A stretch of 64,000 nucleotides of DNA from Oceanibium sediminis (lineage in GTDB: Bacteria > Pseudomonadota > Alphaproteobacteria > Rhodobacterales > Rhodobacteraceae): contig NZ_QGNX01000001.1 in the NCBI RefSeq assembly GCF_003265325.1, forward strand, positions 806,001 through 870,000, given 5' to 3'. The position numbers were made by a program, and so were the translations under genes. The notes below the pieces were generated by a model, which was not told the origin of the DNA, did not search any database, and was given only the letters and a program-made list of their open reading frames with translations. Below, piece by piece: positions 34,662 through 44,329 of the stretch (position 1 is the first letter of the stretch; each line of letters opens with the position of its first letter).

Positions 34662-34732
34662 CGTCCGCCCGCTTGCCTTGTTTCAGTGCCCCTTTCCCTG
34701 CCATGGCCGGGGCCGTCAGGACAAGCGCCGCC

Positions 34733-35497
34733 TCAGTAGAGCAGGGCGCTGACCCGGCCAAGGCCGAGCCGCGACAACCCCTCGTAGGCGGCGCGCCGCC
34801 ACAGAGGGTGGCGAATGCGCAAGGCGTCATGCCCGAAGAACGAGACCGGCACCCGCCCCATCCGCCGCAGCCCCGGCGCGCGGTCCATCGCCGCCGAGTA
34901 CTCCGCGCAATGGCGCGCCCGGGCCACGTACAGCTTCTTCTGGCTGACCGCGAAGGGCCGCAGCGCCCCGCGAGAGCTGCGCAGGAAGTCGATCACCGCC
35001 GCCGAAACCTCGGGCCATTCGGGGTTGAAGAAGTCGTCGAAGACGATGACGCCCTCACCGCTCAGGCAGTCGTGGGCCAGGTCGGCGTCGTTCTTCACAT
35101 GGGCCAGGCGGTGGCCGCCGTCGACGCTGAACAGCCGCACCGGGCCGGTGCGCGCCAGGATGTCCCCGGCGCTGAGGGTGGCACTGTCGGCCTGAAGGAC
35201 CTGCTCTGGCAGCACCGGGATGCCGAGGGTCTGGCCATGGTCCAGGAAGGCGCCCATCTGGCTCTGCCCGGCGGCGTCCATGTCGAACAGGTCCATGGCG
35301 AGGGCCTTTTCCCCGTCGCGCAGCATCTGGCGGATCAGGAACCATGAGCGTCCGTAGTAGATGCCGATTTCCGCCGCGCCGCCTGCGTAGCCGCTGGCGT
35401 TCTGATGCGTCAGCACGGCGCGCAGGATCAGCGCGTCCCCGGGGTCGAGATAGCCCGGTATCCGGTGCATCTGGCTGAAAATGTAGGGGTCGCGCAT
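34733..35497 (-). CDS. class I SAM-dependent methyltransferase-like protein
   Basis: Seen: 254 residues with a motif I-like AAEIGIYYGRSW near residue 42, LFSVDGGHRLAHVKND and VIVFDDFFNPEWPEV, resembling the Methyltransf_24 group. Basic Leu/Arg-rich C-terminus. Known: such proteins are often found with polysaccharide or cephalosporin-type methyl transfer, but specificity is not predictable. It stands between mtgA and the gltB 3' region. The methyltransferase call is moderate; a glycan-modifying role is a guess. Confidence 0.65.
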   Translation of the reverse strand: MRDPYIFSQMHRIPGYLDPGDALILRAVLTHQNASGYAGGAAEIGIYYGRSWFLIRQMLRDGEKALAMDLFDMDAAGQSQMGAFLDHGQTLGIPVLPEQVLQADSATLSAGDILARTGPVRLFSVDGGHRLAHVKNDADLAHDCLSGEGVIVFDDFFNPEWPEVSAAVIDFLRSSRGALRPFAVSQKKLYVARARHCAEYSAAMDRAPGLRRMGRVPVSFFGHDALRIRHPLWRRAAYEGLSRLGLGRVSALLY

Positions 35498-35803
35498 GGC
35501 CGGGCTCCGAAGGGTACCGGCCGACAGAAACGCGAAAGAATCAAGAAATCGTTAACCATACGGGAAGGATACGGGCCGATCCGCCCAAGCCCGGAATCAA
35601 GCGCGCAGCGCGCCGGGCCAGCGCCAGCCCGCCCCGGGGGGCGGGCTGGCGCTTTGTCTGCCACCGCGCGGGGCGTGGATGATACAGACATGTGGCAGGC
35701 ATAAAGCGCGCCGCATCGAGGGCAGTTGCGCCACCCCGCGGGCTGGCGCCGGCCCTCTCCTCGCCCGAAAGGGGGAAGGGGCAAACCCCATCCCCCGCAC
35801 ATC
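35498..35803. other. intergenic region upstream of the methyltransferase gene and after gltB
   Basis: These 306 bases hold no gene I can support. The main structure is the long hairpin listed separately at 35620-35653. The part near 35540-35570 is AT-rich and may hold the methyltransferase promoter. Confidence 0.5.
35620..35653. terminator. long GC hairpin between gltB and the next gene
   Basis: AGCGCCAGCCCGC (35620-35632) pairs perfectly with GCGGGCTGGCGCT (35641-35653), and the CCCC/GGGG interior can extend it. Only a short TTT follows, and that on the plus strand. Probably a 3'-end barrier for the gltB message. Confidence 0.5.
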
Positions 35804-38800
35804 TTACTCCGCCGGGATCGCGGCCGCCTCGTCGCTGAGGGGATGCTCCAGCCGGTTGACCATCTCCTTCGGGCAGATCTGCACGAACTGGCCAAGGGCT
35901 TGGTCCCAGTTCCGCAGCAGCTCGGCCGCGCGCTGGCTGCCGGTTTCAAGCTGGTGCCGCTCGACCAGGCTGCGCAACACGGACTCCCAATGGGCGGATT
36001 GCACCGGCTGGGACAGGATCGTGTCGCGGTTCAGCTTCACCCCCACGTCGCCGTCGGGATCGTACAGGAACGCCATTCCCCCGGTCATGCCCGCGCCGAA
36101 GTTGTCGCCGATCCTCCCGAGGATCACCGCCGTGCCCCCGGTCATGTACTCGCACCCGTTCGACCCGCAGCCTTCGACTACTACGTCCGCGCCCGAGTTG
36201 CGCACGCAGAACCGCTCTCCCGCGCGGCCGTTGGCGAACAGGGTCCCGGCGGTCGCACCGTAGAGCACGGTGTTGCCGATGATCGTGTTCTCCGCCGCGT
36301 CCAGCGGGCTGCCAAGGGCCGGGCGCACCACGATCGAGCCGCCGGAGAGGCCCTTGCCAACATAATCGTTCGCGTCGCCGAAGACCTCGATCTTCAGGCC
36401 CGGCGCGGCGAAGGCGCCAAGGCTTTGCCCGGCGGAACCGTCCAGTCGGATGCGCAGGTGATCGGGCTGCAACGCGTTGCGCATCCCGAAGCGCTTGACG
36501 ATATGGCTCGACACCCGCGTACCCACGGTCCGGTGCGTGTTCTGCACCGAGTAGGACAGCTGCATCTTCTCGCCGTCCTTGAAGAAGGGGTCGGCGTCGG
36601 TGACGATTTGCGCGTCCAGCGTGTCGGGCACCAACTGGCGGGGCTTGTTGCGGTCGTAGACCGCCTCCGCCTCGCTGTCGACGCTGATCAGCAGCGGATT
36701 CAGGTCCAGGTCGTCCAGGTGCTGCGAGCCGCGGCTGACCTGGGTCAGCAAGTCCGCGCGCCCGATCACCTCGTCCAGGGAGCGCGCGCCGATGCTGGCC
36801 AGCACCTCGCGCACTTCCTGCGCGTAGAAGCTGATCAGGTTGACCACCTTGTCCGCGTTGCCGGTGAACTTCGCGCGCAGATCCTCGCGCTGGGTGCAGA
36901 CGCCGACGGGGCAGGTGTTGGACTGGCACTGGCGCACCATGATGCAGCCCATGGCGATCAGCGCGGCGGTGCCGATGCCGAATTCCTCGGCCCCCATCAT
37001 CGCCGCGATCACGATGTCACGCCCCGTGCGCAAGCCGCCGTCGGTGCGCAGCGTCACCCGGTCGCGCAGGTTGTTCATCGCCAGCACTTGATGCGCTTCG
37101 GAGATTCCCATTTCCCACGGCAGACCGGCGTATTTGATCGATGTCTGCGGGCTGGCCCCGGTGCCGCCGTTGTGGCCCGACACGAGGATCACGTCCGCCT
37201 TCGCCTTGGCCACGCCTGCGGCGATGGTGCCCACGCCGGACTGGCTGACCAGCTTCACGCAGACCTTGGCGCGCGGGTTGATCTGCTTGAGGTCATAGAT
37301 CAGCTGCGCCAGGTCTTCGATCGAGTAGATGTCGTGGTGCGGCGGCGGCGAGATCAGCGTCACGCCGGGCGTCGAGTGGCGCAGGCGGGCTATGAGTTCC
37401 GTCACCTTGATGCCGGGCAGCTGGCCGCCCTCGCCGGGCTTGGCGCCCTGGGCGATCTTGATCTCAAGCTCTTCGCACTGGTTCAGGTATTCCGCCGTCA
37501 CGCCAAAGCGCCCCGAGGCGACCTGCTTGATCTTCGCGCTCGGATTGTCGCCGTTCGGTTCCGGGTGGAAGTGGGCCGGATCCTCGCCCCCTTCGCCGGA
37601 GTCGGACTTCGCGCCGATGCGGTTCATCGCCACATTCAGCGTCTTGTGCGCCTCAGGGCTGAGCGCGCCGAGGGACATGCCGGGCGTGACGAAACGCTTG
37701 CGGATCGAGGTGATGCTCTCCACCTCCTCCACCGGGATCGGGGTCAGGTCGGGCTTGAAGCCCAGCAGGTCACGCAGGTGGATCGGCGGGGCCGATTGCA
37801 TCATCTGGCTGTATTGCTTGAACAGGTCATAGCTGGCCCTGTCGCAGGCGGATTGCAGCACGTGCATCGCCTGCGCGCCCCAAGCGTGCGTCTCGCCCGA
37901 GCGGCGCGCCTTGTAGAAACCGCCGATGGGCAACACGTCCGCCCCCTGGCGCCAGCCGCGCGCGTGGACCTTTTCGACCTGCTTCTTGATGCCGATCGTG
38001 CCGATCCCCGAAATCCGAGAGGTCATGCCGGGGAAATATTCCGCCACCATGGCGCGGGACAGGCCCACCGCCTCGAAGTTCATGCCGCCGCGATAGGAGC
38101 TGATGACGCTGATCCCCATCTTGGACATGATCTTCAAAAGGCCCTGGTTCACCGCCTCGCGGTAGCGGGCGACGGTGGTCTTCAGGTCCATCTCCAGCAG
38201 GCCGCGGCCGATCCGGTCGGAAAGGCTGTCCTGCGCCAGGTAGGCGTTGACCGTGGTCGCGCCGACGCCCACCAGGACCGCGAAGTAATGCGGGTCCATG
38301 CACTCGGCCGAGCGCACGTTGAGCGAGCAGAAGGTCCTGAGCCCCTTGCGCGTCAGCCAGGAATGCACGGCGCTGGTCGCAAGGATCATCGGCAGCGGCA
38401 CGCGGGACTCGTCCTGCGCGATGTCGGACATGATGATGTGCTGCGCCCCGGCGCGGACGGCTTCCTCGGCCATCAGGCGGATTGTATCCAGCGCGTCCTG
38501 CAACGCGTTGCCCGCATCCGCCAGGGCATAGGTGCAGTCGATCTCGGCCACGGTGTCGCCGAAGATGCGGCGCATTTCCGCGAACTGGCCGTTGGACACG
38601 AAGGGGCTGTCCAGGGTCAGGATCTCGGTCTGGGAATTGTCTTCGTCCAGCACGTTCTTGAGGTTGCCGAACCGCGTCTTCAGGCTCATCACGCGATGCT
38701 CGCGAAGGGAGTCGATGGGCGGGTTCGTCACCTGGCTGAAGTTCTGGCGGAAGTAGTGGCTCAGCGGGCGGTACTGCTCGCTCAGCACGGCGCTGGGCGT

Positions 38801-40333
38801 GTCGTCGCCCATGGAGCCGATGGCTTCCTTCGCGTCCTCGGCCATGGGCGTCAGGATCGTTTCCAGGTCCTCGATGGAATAGCCCGCCGCGACCTGCCGC
38901 TTGCGCAGGTCATTGCCGGCGAACAGCGCGTCCTCGGCCACGTCGGCCAGGGTTTCCTCAAGGTTGGTGATCGAGCCGACCCACTCCCCGAAGGGCTTGG
39001 AGTTCGCCAACATGTCCTTCAGTTCGACATCATGCCAGAGCCGTCCCTCGGTCATGTCCACGGCCAGCATCTGGCCGGGGCCGAGCGCGCCCTTTTCGAG
39101 GATGTTCATCTGGTCCACCGGGACCATCCCCGCCTCGGAGCCCGCGATCACCAGCCCGTCGCCGGTCACGACATAGCGCATCGGGCGCAGGCCGTTCCGG
39201 TCCAGCCCCGCGCAGACCCAGCGCCCGTCGGTCATCGCCAGGGCGGCGGGGCCGTCCCAGGGCTCGATCACGGCGTTGGAGTAATTGTACATGTCCACCC
39301 ATGCGTCGGGCATCTTGGTGGCGGTCTTGGACCACGCCTCGGGGATCAGCATGGTCTTGGCCATCGGCGCGCTGCGCCCGGCGCGGACCATCACCTCGAA
39401 CACCGAATCGAGCGCGGCCGAGTCCGAGGACCCGCCGGGGATGATCGGCTTGATATCGTCCTGATGCTCGCCGAACGCGTCCGAGGCCATGCGGATTTCA
39501 TGGCTCTTCATCCAGTTGGTGTTGCCCTTCAGGGTGTTGATCTCACCGTTGTGGGCCAGCATCCGGAAGGGCTGCGCCAGCCACCACTGTGGGAAGGTGT
39601 TGGTGGAATACCGCTGGTGATAGATCGCGAAGGCGCTTTCGAACCGCGCATCCTTCAGGTCCGGGTAGAATTCGGCTACCTGCTCGGCCAGCATCATCCC
39701 CTTGTAGATGATCGAGCGGCAGGACATCGACGCGATATACAGGTCCTTGACCGAAGCGGCGGCCTTCTCGATGCGGCGGCGGATGACGTAGAGTTCACGC
39801 TCGAACGTCTCCTCGTCCACGCCCTTGGAGTTGGAGATCAGGATCTGCTCGATCTCGGGGCGGGTGGCGTTCGCCTTTTCCCCGAGAACCGAGATATCGA
39901 CCGGCACATGCCGCCAGCCGTAGATCGTGTAGCCCATGCGCAGGACTTCCGTTTCCACGATGGTCCGGCAGGTTTCCTGCGCGCCGAAGTTGGTGCGGGG
40001 CAGGAACACCATGCCCACGGCCAGCATCGCGTCGCTGGGCTCATGGCCGGTGCGGCGCACCTGGTCCTGGAAGAAGGACACCGGGATCTGCACGTGGATG
40101 CCCGCGCCGTCGCCGGTCTTGCCGTCCGCGTCCACCGCGCCACGGTGCCAGATCGCCTTCAGCGCGGTGATACCGGCTTCCACCACCTCGCGGCGAGGCT
40201 GCCCGTCGATGCTGACCACCAGCCCGACCCCGCAGGAGGAATGCTCGTCCTCCTCCCGGTACAGACCGGTCTCGGACATGGTCTTGCGCGCAGCTTCTTG
40301 GGCTTTCACCCAGGTCTCGTCATATTTCTGCAT
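35804..40333 (-). CDS. gltB: glutamate synthase large subunit
   Basis: Seen: 1509 residues. The class II amidotransferase nucleophile is Cys34 (HSSCGVGLV), exposed by removal of a propeptide. The FMN/synthase domain includes SGHNGGTGASPQTSIKYAG, and the 3Fe-4S ligands are in CIMVRQCQSNTCPVGVC. The C-terminal GXGXG helix follows. Known: with GltD it makes two glutamates from glutamine and 2-oxoglutarate. ATG at 40333 with AAAGG is preferred to the TTG 6 codons earlier. Odd: gltD is not adjacent; two small genes intervene. Confidence 0.98.
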   Translation of the reverse strand: MQKYDETWVKAQEAARKTMSETGLYREEDEHSSCGVGLVVSIDGQPRREVVEAGITALKAIWHRGAVDADGKTGDGAGIHVQIPVSFFQDQVRRTGHEPSDAMLAVGMVFLPRTNFGAQETCRTIVETEVLRMGYTIYGWRHVPVDISVLGEKANATRPEIEQILISNSKGVDEETFERELYVIRRRIEKAAASVKDLYIASMSCRSIIYKGMMLAEQVAEFYPDLKDARFESAFAIYHQRYSTNTFPQWWLAQPFRMLAHNGEINTLKGNTNWMKSHEIRMASDAFGEHQDDIKPIIPGGSSDSAALDSVFEVMVRAGRSAPMAKTMLIPEAWSKTATKMPDAWVDMYNYSNAVIEPWDGPAALAMTDGRWVCAGLDRNGLRPMRYVVTGDGLVIAGSEAGMVPVDQMNILEKGALGPGQMLAVDMTEGRLWHDVELKDMLANSKPFGEWVGSITNLEETLADVAEDALFAGNDLRKRQVAAGYSIEDLETILTPMAEDAKEAIGSMGDDTPSAVLSEQYRPLSHYFRQNFSQVTNPPIDSLREHRVMSLKTRFGNLKNVLDEDNSQTEILTLDSPFVSNGQFAEMRRIFGDTVAEIDCTYALADAGNALQDALDTIRLMAEEAVRAGAQHIIMSDIAQDESRVPLPMILATSAVHSWLTRKGLRTFCSLNVRSAECMDPHYFAVLVGVGATTVNAYLAQDSLSDRIGRGLLEMDLKTTVARYREAVNQGLLKIMSKMGISVISSYRGGMNFEAVGLSRAMVAEYFPGMTSRISGIGTIGIKKQVEKVHARGWRQGADVLPIGGFYKARRSGETHAWGAQAMHVLQSACDRASYDLFKQYSQMMQSAPPIHLRDLLGFKPDLTPIPVEEVESITSIRKRFVTPGMSLGALSPEAHKTLNVAMNRIGAKSDSGEGGEDPAHFHPEPNGDNPSAKIKQVASGRFGVTAEYLNQCEELEIKIAQGAKPGEGGQLPGIKVTELIARLRHSTPGVTLISPPPHHDIYSIEDLAQLIYDLKQINPRAKVCVKLVSQSGVGTIAAGVAKAKADVILVSGHNGGTGASPQTSIKYAGLPWEMGISEAHQVLAMNNLRDRVTLRTDGGLRTGRDIVIAAMMGAEEFGIGTAALIAMGCIMVRQCQSNTCPVGVCTQREDLRAKFTGNADKVVNLISFYAQEVREVLASIGARSLDEVIGRADLLTQVSRGSQHLDDLDLNPLLISVDSEAEAVYDRNKPRQLVPDTLDAQIVTDADPFFKDGEKMQLSYSVQNTHRTVGTRVSSHIVKRFGMRNALQPDHLRIRLDGSAGQSLGAFAAPGLKIEVFGDANDYVGKGLSGGSIVVRPALGSPLDAAENTIIGNTVLYGATAGTLFANGRAGERFCVRNSGADVVVEGCGSNGCEYMTGGTAVILGRIGDNFGAGMTGGMAFLYDPDGDVGVKLNRDTILSQPVQSAHWESVLRSLVERHQLETGSQRAAELLRNWDQALGQFVQICPKEMVNRLEHPLSDEAAAIPAE

Positions 40334-40399
40334 GGTGCTGCCTTTCGTCAAAACGCCAGGGCCCGCGTGGGGCTTGTGCGGGTTCCGGGAAGAATCGTG

Positions 40400-41299
40400 T
40401 CATATGCGCCCCTCCAGGTGGGGGGCGTGGGGGGTGTTGCTCAGGTCGACACCGCGCATCAGCTCGGGAAAGCGGGTGCGGTACCAGTCGTTGGGCAGGG
40501 TCAGATAGCTGTCCTGCGAATCGCGCAGATGGCCGCCGAGCTGCTCCATCAGCGCGGCGAACCCGGCCCGGTCGTCGGCCAGCGCATGGTCGAACACCGC
40601 TGAAAGCTGGTTGATCGACTTCAGCCAGATGCTGATCGGGTGGGTCTGGCTGCGAATCAGGTAGTGGTGCAGGTGATCGCCCACGGGAAAGCGCGACCAA
40701 TGGACGATGTCCGCCCCCTCGCGCCCGTGCAGGACGTAATAGCTGACCTTAGGGTCTAGGTAGCCGTCGATCGCCCCGCGTGAGAATTCGGGAATTCGGT
40801 TGCGGAACTCCTTCCAGCGCGGATCGTCGGGCATGGTTTCGGGTGAGACGTCGTACTGCGGCGCGAAGGCCAGAACTGTGTCCGCGCCGATCTCCGCCGC
40901 GTAGACCAGCGCGCCGTAGCCGCCCATGCTGTCGCCCACGGCCATGACGCGGCGCGCGCCGAGCCGGTCCAGGTGCGCGCGCACGTGTTTCACCAGCGCC
41001 GCGCCGGTGGCGGGATCCTGGAACCAGCCCTGCGCCAGGTCGCGCACGAACACCGCCGGGCGCGCGCCCCGCGCCGTGGCGGTGCCCGCCATTTCGGGCT
41101 GTGCTGCCGGGAAATTGCCGTAAAGGCTTGAGAACACGACGATTGCCGAGTCCCCCGGCCCCTTCTGGGCCAGGACCTGCACGCCCTTGTCGCGGTACAC
41201 GGTCTGAAGGCGCAAACGCTCCACCGTGCGGCGCAGGCTGCGCCGCCAGTTGAAGCCGCCCTTGCGGGCAGGCGTGGGGCTGGGGGCGGCGCGGCTCAC
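40400..41299 (-). CDS. alpha/beta-hydrolase-fold protein between gltD and gltB
   Basis: Seen: 299 residues with a nucleophile elbow GDSMGGYGAL near residue 140, an Arg-rich N-terminus (FNWRRSLRRTVERLRL) and DGYLDPKVSYYVLHG later. A catalytic His is plausible at DHLHHYL but not certain. Start is GTG at 41299; no better ATG exists. Inferred: a cytosolic esterase-like protein or a fold used for glycan work; substrate unknown. It lies 66 bases upstream of gltB on the same strand. Confidence 0.65.
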   Translation of the reverse strand: MSRAAPSPTPARKGGFNWRRSLRRTVERLRLQTVYRDKGVQVLAQKGPGDSAIVVFSSLYGNFPAAQPEMAGTATARGARPAVFVRDLAQGWFQDPATGAALVKHVRAHLDRLGARRVMAVGDSMGGYGALVYAAEIGADTVLAFAPQYDVSPETMPDDPRWKEFRNRIPEFSRGAIDGYLDPKVSYYVLHGREGADIVHWSRFPVGDHLHHYLIRSQTHPISIWLKSINQLSAVFDHALADDRAGFAALMEQLGGHLRDSQDSYLTLPNDWYRTRFPELMRGVDLSNTPHAPHLEGRI

Positions 41300-41347
41300 C
41301 GCACGCCCCCCGGCACAGACCGTATGATCGCCCAGAGCCGCATCGCC

Positions 41348-41692
41348 CTACAGCCCCGCCAGCACGCCGGAGGTCCCGGACGTGGCAAGGCAGCGCACCG
41401 TTCCCGGGCGCTGGAGGATGGCGAGCGTCGTCGCCTGCGTCGTTTCCGTCACCCCGGTAAGCGAGGCGGAGGCAAGCGTCAGGATTTCCGAGGTGGTCGC
41501 GTTGTCGATCACGCAATCGGTGACCGGCTGCGCGGGCAAGCCGGGGAACCGCGATGCGATGACAGTGTTCACGACGCCCTTGGCCGCCTGCCGCGTGGCG
41601 CGGTCCTGCGTTTCGGGGGTGCAGGCGGACAGCAGAAGGGCCGCGCTGACCAGCGCCCCGGCAGATGCCGCCCTCAATCCGTTGCCTGCCAT
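41348..41692 (-). CDS. small hypothetical lipoprotein
   Basis: No family recognised. Seen: 114 residues with a lipoprotein leader (AGALVSAALLLSACTPETQD) and a short mature region with two further cysteines (TDCVIDN and VRCLATSG) that could pair. The ATG at 41692 starts the leader; the frame runs 20 codons further upstream without a ribosome site. It lies between gltD and the alpha/beta hydrolase on the same strand. Confidence 0.65.
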   Translation of the reverse strand: MAGNGLRAASAGALVSAALLLSACTPETQDRATRQAAKGVVNTVIASRFPGLPAQPVTDCVIDNATTSEILTLASASLTGVTETTQATTLAILQRPGTVRCLATSGTSGVLAGL

Positions 41693-41850
41693 GTCCGATC
41701 CCTTTCGAGGCGGTTGCGCGGCGCATGTCGCGCGCCGGCGGTTGAACTTCATCTCTCGTTATTCGTCAGCCGCGCTGACCTTCCGCAATTTCGACGCGGC
41801 GCGCCTCTCGGCATTGCCCCCCGTTTGTCATGCCCCACCGTCGTGGCGGG

Positions 41851-43290
41851 TCACTCCGCGGCGACACTGGCCCCGCGCTGGGCGAGGTCGGCCATGATCG
41901 ACTCGGCCGCGTCGCGCCCGTCGCGGATCGCCCAGACCACCAGCGAGGCGCCCCGCACGATGTCGCCCACCGCGTAGACGCCGGGCATCGCGGTTTCCTT
42001 GGTCCGGAAATCCGCCTTGATGGTGCCCCAGCGGGTGACCTCCAGCGCGGGTTCGTTCCACAGCGCGGGCAGGTCCTCCGGCTCGAAGCCGAGTGCCTTG
42101 ATGACGAGGTCGGCTTCCTCGGTGTAGTCCGCGCCCTCGATCTCCTCGGGCATCTGGCGGCCGGTCGCGTCGGGCGCGCCAAGGCGCATCCGCGCCACGC
42201 GCACGCCGCTGACACTGTCTTCGCCGACAAAGCCCTTGGGCGCGGAAAGCCACACGAATTCAACGCCTTCCTCTTCCGCGTTTTCCACCTCGCGTTGCGA
42301 GCCGGGCATGTTCGCGCGGTCCCGTCGGTACAGGCATTTCACGCTGGTCGCGCCCTGGCGGATCGCGGTGCGCACGCAGTCCATGGCCGTATCGCCGCCG
42401 CCGATCACGACGACGCGCTTGCCCTGGGCGTTCAACTCACCGCTGTCGTACTCGGGCACGGCGTCGCCGAAGCCCTTGCGGTTGGAGGCGGTCAGGAAGT
42501 CGATCGCGCGCACGATCCCGCCAAGCCCCGCGCCGGGGCCGCCCAGGTCACGCGACTTGTAGACGCCGGTGGCGATCAGCACCGCGTCGTGCTTTTCGCG
42601 GATCTCGGAAAAGGCGATATCCTCGCCCACGTTGCAGTTCAGCTTCAGCTCGATCCCGCCGTCGGTCAGCTGCTGGTTGCGGCGCATGACCACGTCCTTC
42701 TCCAGCTTGAAGCCGGGGATGCCGTAGGTCATCAGCCCGCCTGCGCGGTCGTATCGGTCATAGACGGTGACCTGAAAGCCCTGCCGGCGCAGCATGTCCG
42801 CCGCCGCCAGCCCGCCGGGGCCGGCGCCGATGATGCCGACGCTTTCGCCACGTTCCTGCGTGGGGGCGATCGGTTTGACCCAGCCTTCCTCCCAGGCGGT
42901 GTCGGTGATGTACTTCTCCACCGCGCCAATGGTGACGGTGCCGTGGCCGGACTGTTCGATCACGCAGTTGCCCTCGCACAGGCGGTCCTGGGGGCAGATG
43001 CGGCCGCAGATTTCCGGGAAGGTGTTGGTGGCCTGGCTGATCTCATAGGCTTCCTGAAGCCGCCCCTCGGCGGTCAGGCGCAGCCAGTCGGGGATGTTGT
43101 TGTGTAGCGGGCAATGGGTCTGGCAGTAGGGCACGCCACATTGCGAGCACCGGCTGGACTGTTCCCGGGCCTTGGCGTCGGCGTACTCGCGATAGATCTC
43201 TCCGAAGTCGTCGCGCCGATCCTCCGCATCCCGCTTTTCGGGCATGGAGCGGGCGACGTCGACGAACTTGAGCATCTTCTGAGGGGCCAT
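41851..43290 (-). CDS. gltD: glutamate synthase small subunit
   Basis: Seen: 479 residues. N-terminal iron-sulfur cysteines in RCSQCGVPYCQTHCPL and CGRICPQDRLCEGNC, FAD site GIIGAGPGGLAAADML and NADPH site VVVIGGGDTAMDC. Known: passes electrons from NADPH to GltB. The ATG at 43290 has GGGGGAGGA upstream; the frame stays open 33 codons further without support. Two GTCAG dyads lie in its promoter region. Confidence 0.97.
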   Translation of the reverse strand: MAPQKMLKFVDVARSMPEKRDAEDRRDDFGEIYREYADAKAREQSSRCSQCGVPYCQTHCPLHNNIPDWLRLTAEGRLQEAYEISQATNTFPEICGRICPQDRLCEGNCVIEQSGHGTVTIGAVEKYITDTAWEEGWVKPIAPTQERGESVGIIGAGPGGLAAADMLRRQGFQVTVYDRYDRAGGLMTYGIPGFKLEKDVVMRRNQQLTDGGIELKLNCNVGEDIAFSEIREKHDAVLIATGVYKSRDLGGPGAGLGGIVRAIDFLTASNRKGFGDAVPEYDSGELNAQGKRVVVIGGGDTAMDCVRTAIRQGATSVKCLYRRDRANMPGSQREVENAEEEGVEFVWLSAPKGFVGEDSVSGVRVARMRLGAPDATGRQMPEEIEGADYTEEADLVIKALGFEPEDLPALWNEPALEVTRWGTIKADFRTKETAMPGVYAVGDIVRGASLVVWAIRDGRDAAESIMADLAQRGASVAAE

Positions 43291-43363
43291 GGGAATCCTC
43301 CCCCTGAACGGGTTTTCTGGGTGTTGAGGGTGTCGACTTAGCGGAAAGTCGCTGCGGAATAAA

Positions 43364-43378
43364 GTCAGTAATGCTGAC
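43364..43378. promoter_or_regulatory. operator-like dyad GTCAG-N5-CTGAC near gltD
   Basis: Perfect 5+5 inverted repeat just upstream of a TTTATT that could be the gltD -10 (43363-43358). A related dyad, GTCAG-N5-ATGAC, is at 43437-43451 near uppP; the two centres are 73 bases apart. The 12-mer ATGCTGACCTAA (43371-43382) also reappears inverted at 43433-43444. Confidence 0.5.
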
Positions 43379-43436
43379 CTAAATACCATTTTTTGGGGAG
43401 TCTGGCAAGTTTCTGCAGGGCGCGGGCGTAAATTAG

Positions 43437-43451
43437 GTCAGCATATATGAC
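43437..43451. promoter_or_regulatory. operator-like dyad near uppP
   Basis: GTCAGCATATATGAC, one arm mismatch from the dyad at 43364. It overlaps a CATAAT (43451-43456) that could be the uppP -10. Confidence 0.45.
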
Positions 43452-43522
43452 ATAATTAGCTGCGTTGCCCAACGAACACTGCCTTGATACCAGAAAAGCT
43501 GAAAAAATTCGACAGGGCCGTC

Positions 43523-44326
43523 ATGCCATTCTCCCTTCTCGTCGTGCTGGCCCTGCTGCAGGGGCTGACCGAGTTCCTTCCCGTGTCCTCCTCTGCCCAC
43601 CTGGAGTTGCTGCACAAGTACGTCGGCGAAACCAACGCCGACCTGCAACTCGACATCGCGGTGCATGTCGGCACGCTGGCGGCGGTGATGCTTTATTTCC
43701 GCCGCGACGTTGCCATGGCGCTTGCCGGACTGGGGCAGATCCTGAAAGGGCGGCTGACGACCTATGAGAGCCACCTCGCGCTCAGCCTGATCGTGGCGAC
43801 GGTGCCGGTGGTGGTCGCGGGGCTGATCCTGCACCTGACCGGCCTGACCGAGGTGTTACGCTCGCTCGCGGTGATCGGCTGGGCGATGATCCTGTTCGGC
43901 ATCCTGTTGTGGTGGATGGATCGCAACGCCGCGCAAGGCAAGGCGGCGCGCGAATGGACGCTGAAGGACGCCATCGTCATGGGGCTCTGGCAGGCGCTGG
44001 CGCTGATTCCCGGCACGTCACGCTCTGGCGCGGCGATCACGGGCGGGCTGGCCCAGGGGTATGAGCGCGGCGCGGCGGCGCGGCTGGCGATGCTGATGTC
44101 GATCCCGACGATCGCCGCCTCGGGGCTGCTGCTGTCGGTGGACCTGCTGCGCTCAGGCGACCTCGCGCTGGGGGTGGAGGCGGCGATGGCAGCCGCCCTC
44201 GCCTTCGTGGCGGGGTTGATGGCGCTGGCGCTGATGATGCGCCTGCTGAGAACCGTCAGCTACACGCCCTACGTCATCTATCGCGTGGCGCTGGGCCTGG
44301 TCCTGCTGGTGATCGCCTACGGCTGA
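43523..44326 (+). CDS. uppP: undecaprenyl-diphosphatase
   Basis: Seen: 267 residues, multi-pass membrane protein with GLTEFLPVSSSAHLELLHKYVGE and PGTSRSGAAITGGL, the two BacA active-site motifs. Known: regenerates undecaprenyl phosphate for wall and polysaccharide synthesis. ATG at 43523 with AGGG matches the family N-terminus; the open frame begins 13 codons earlier at a TTG. Convergent with the next gene, 3 bases apart. Confidence 0.95.
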   Translation: MPFSLLVVLALLQGLTEFLPVSSSAHLELLHKYVGETNADLQLDIAVHVGTLAAVMLYFRRDVAMALAGLGQILKGRLTTYESHLALSLIVATVPVVVAGLILHLTGLTEVLRSLAVIGWAMILFGILLWWMDRNAAQGKAAREWTLKDAIVMGLWQALALIPGTSRSGAAITGGLAQGYERGAAARLAMLMSIPTIAASGLLLSVDLLRSGDLALGVEAAMAAALAFVAGLMALALMMRLLRTVSYTPYVIYRVALGLVLLVIAYG

Positions 44327-44329
44327 TCC

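Noticed and set aside
35726-40603. 1625-codon open frame antisense to gltB
   Set aside because: It mirrors gltB codon by codon, as expected in high-GC DNA. The gltB frame has all motifs, and the antisense product is His/Arg/Gln-rich with no domain.
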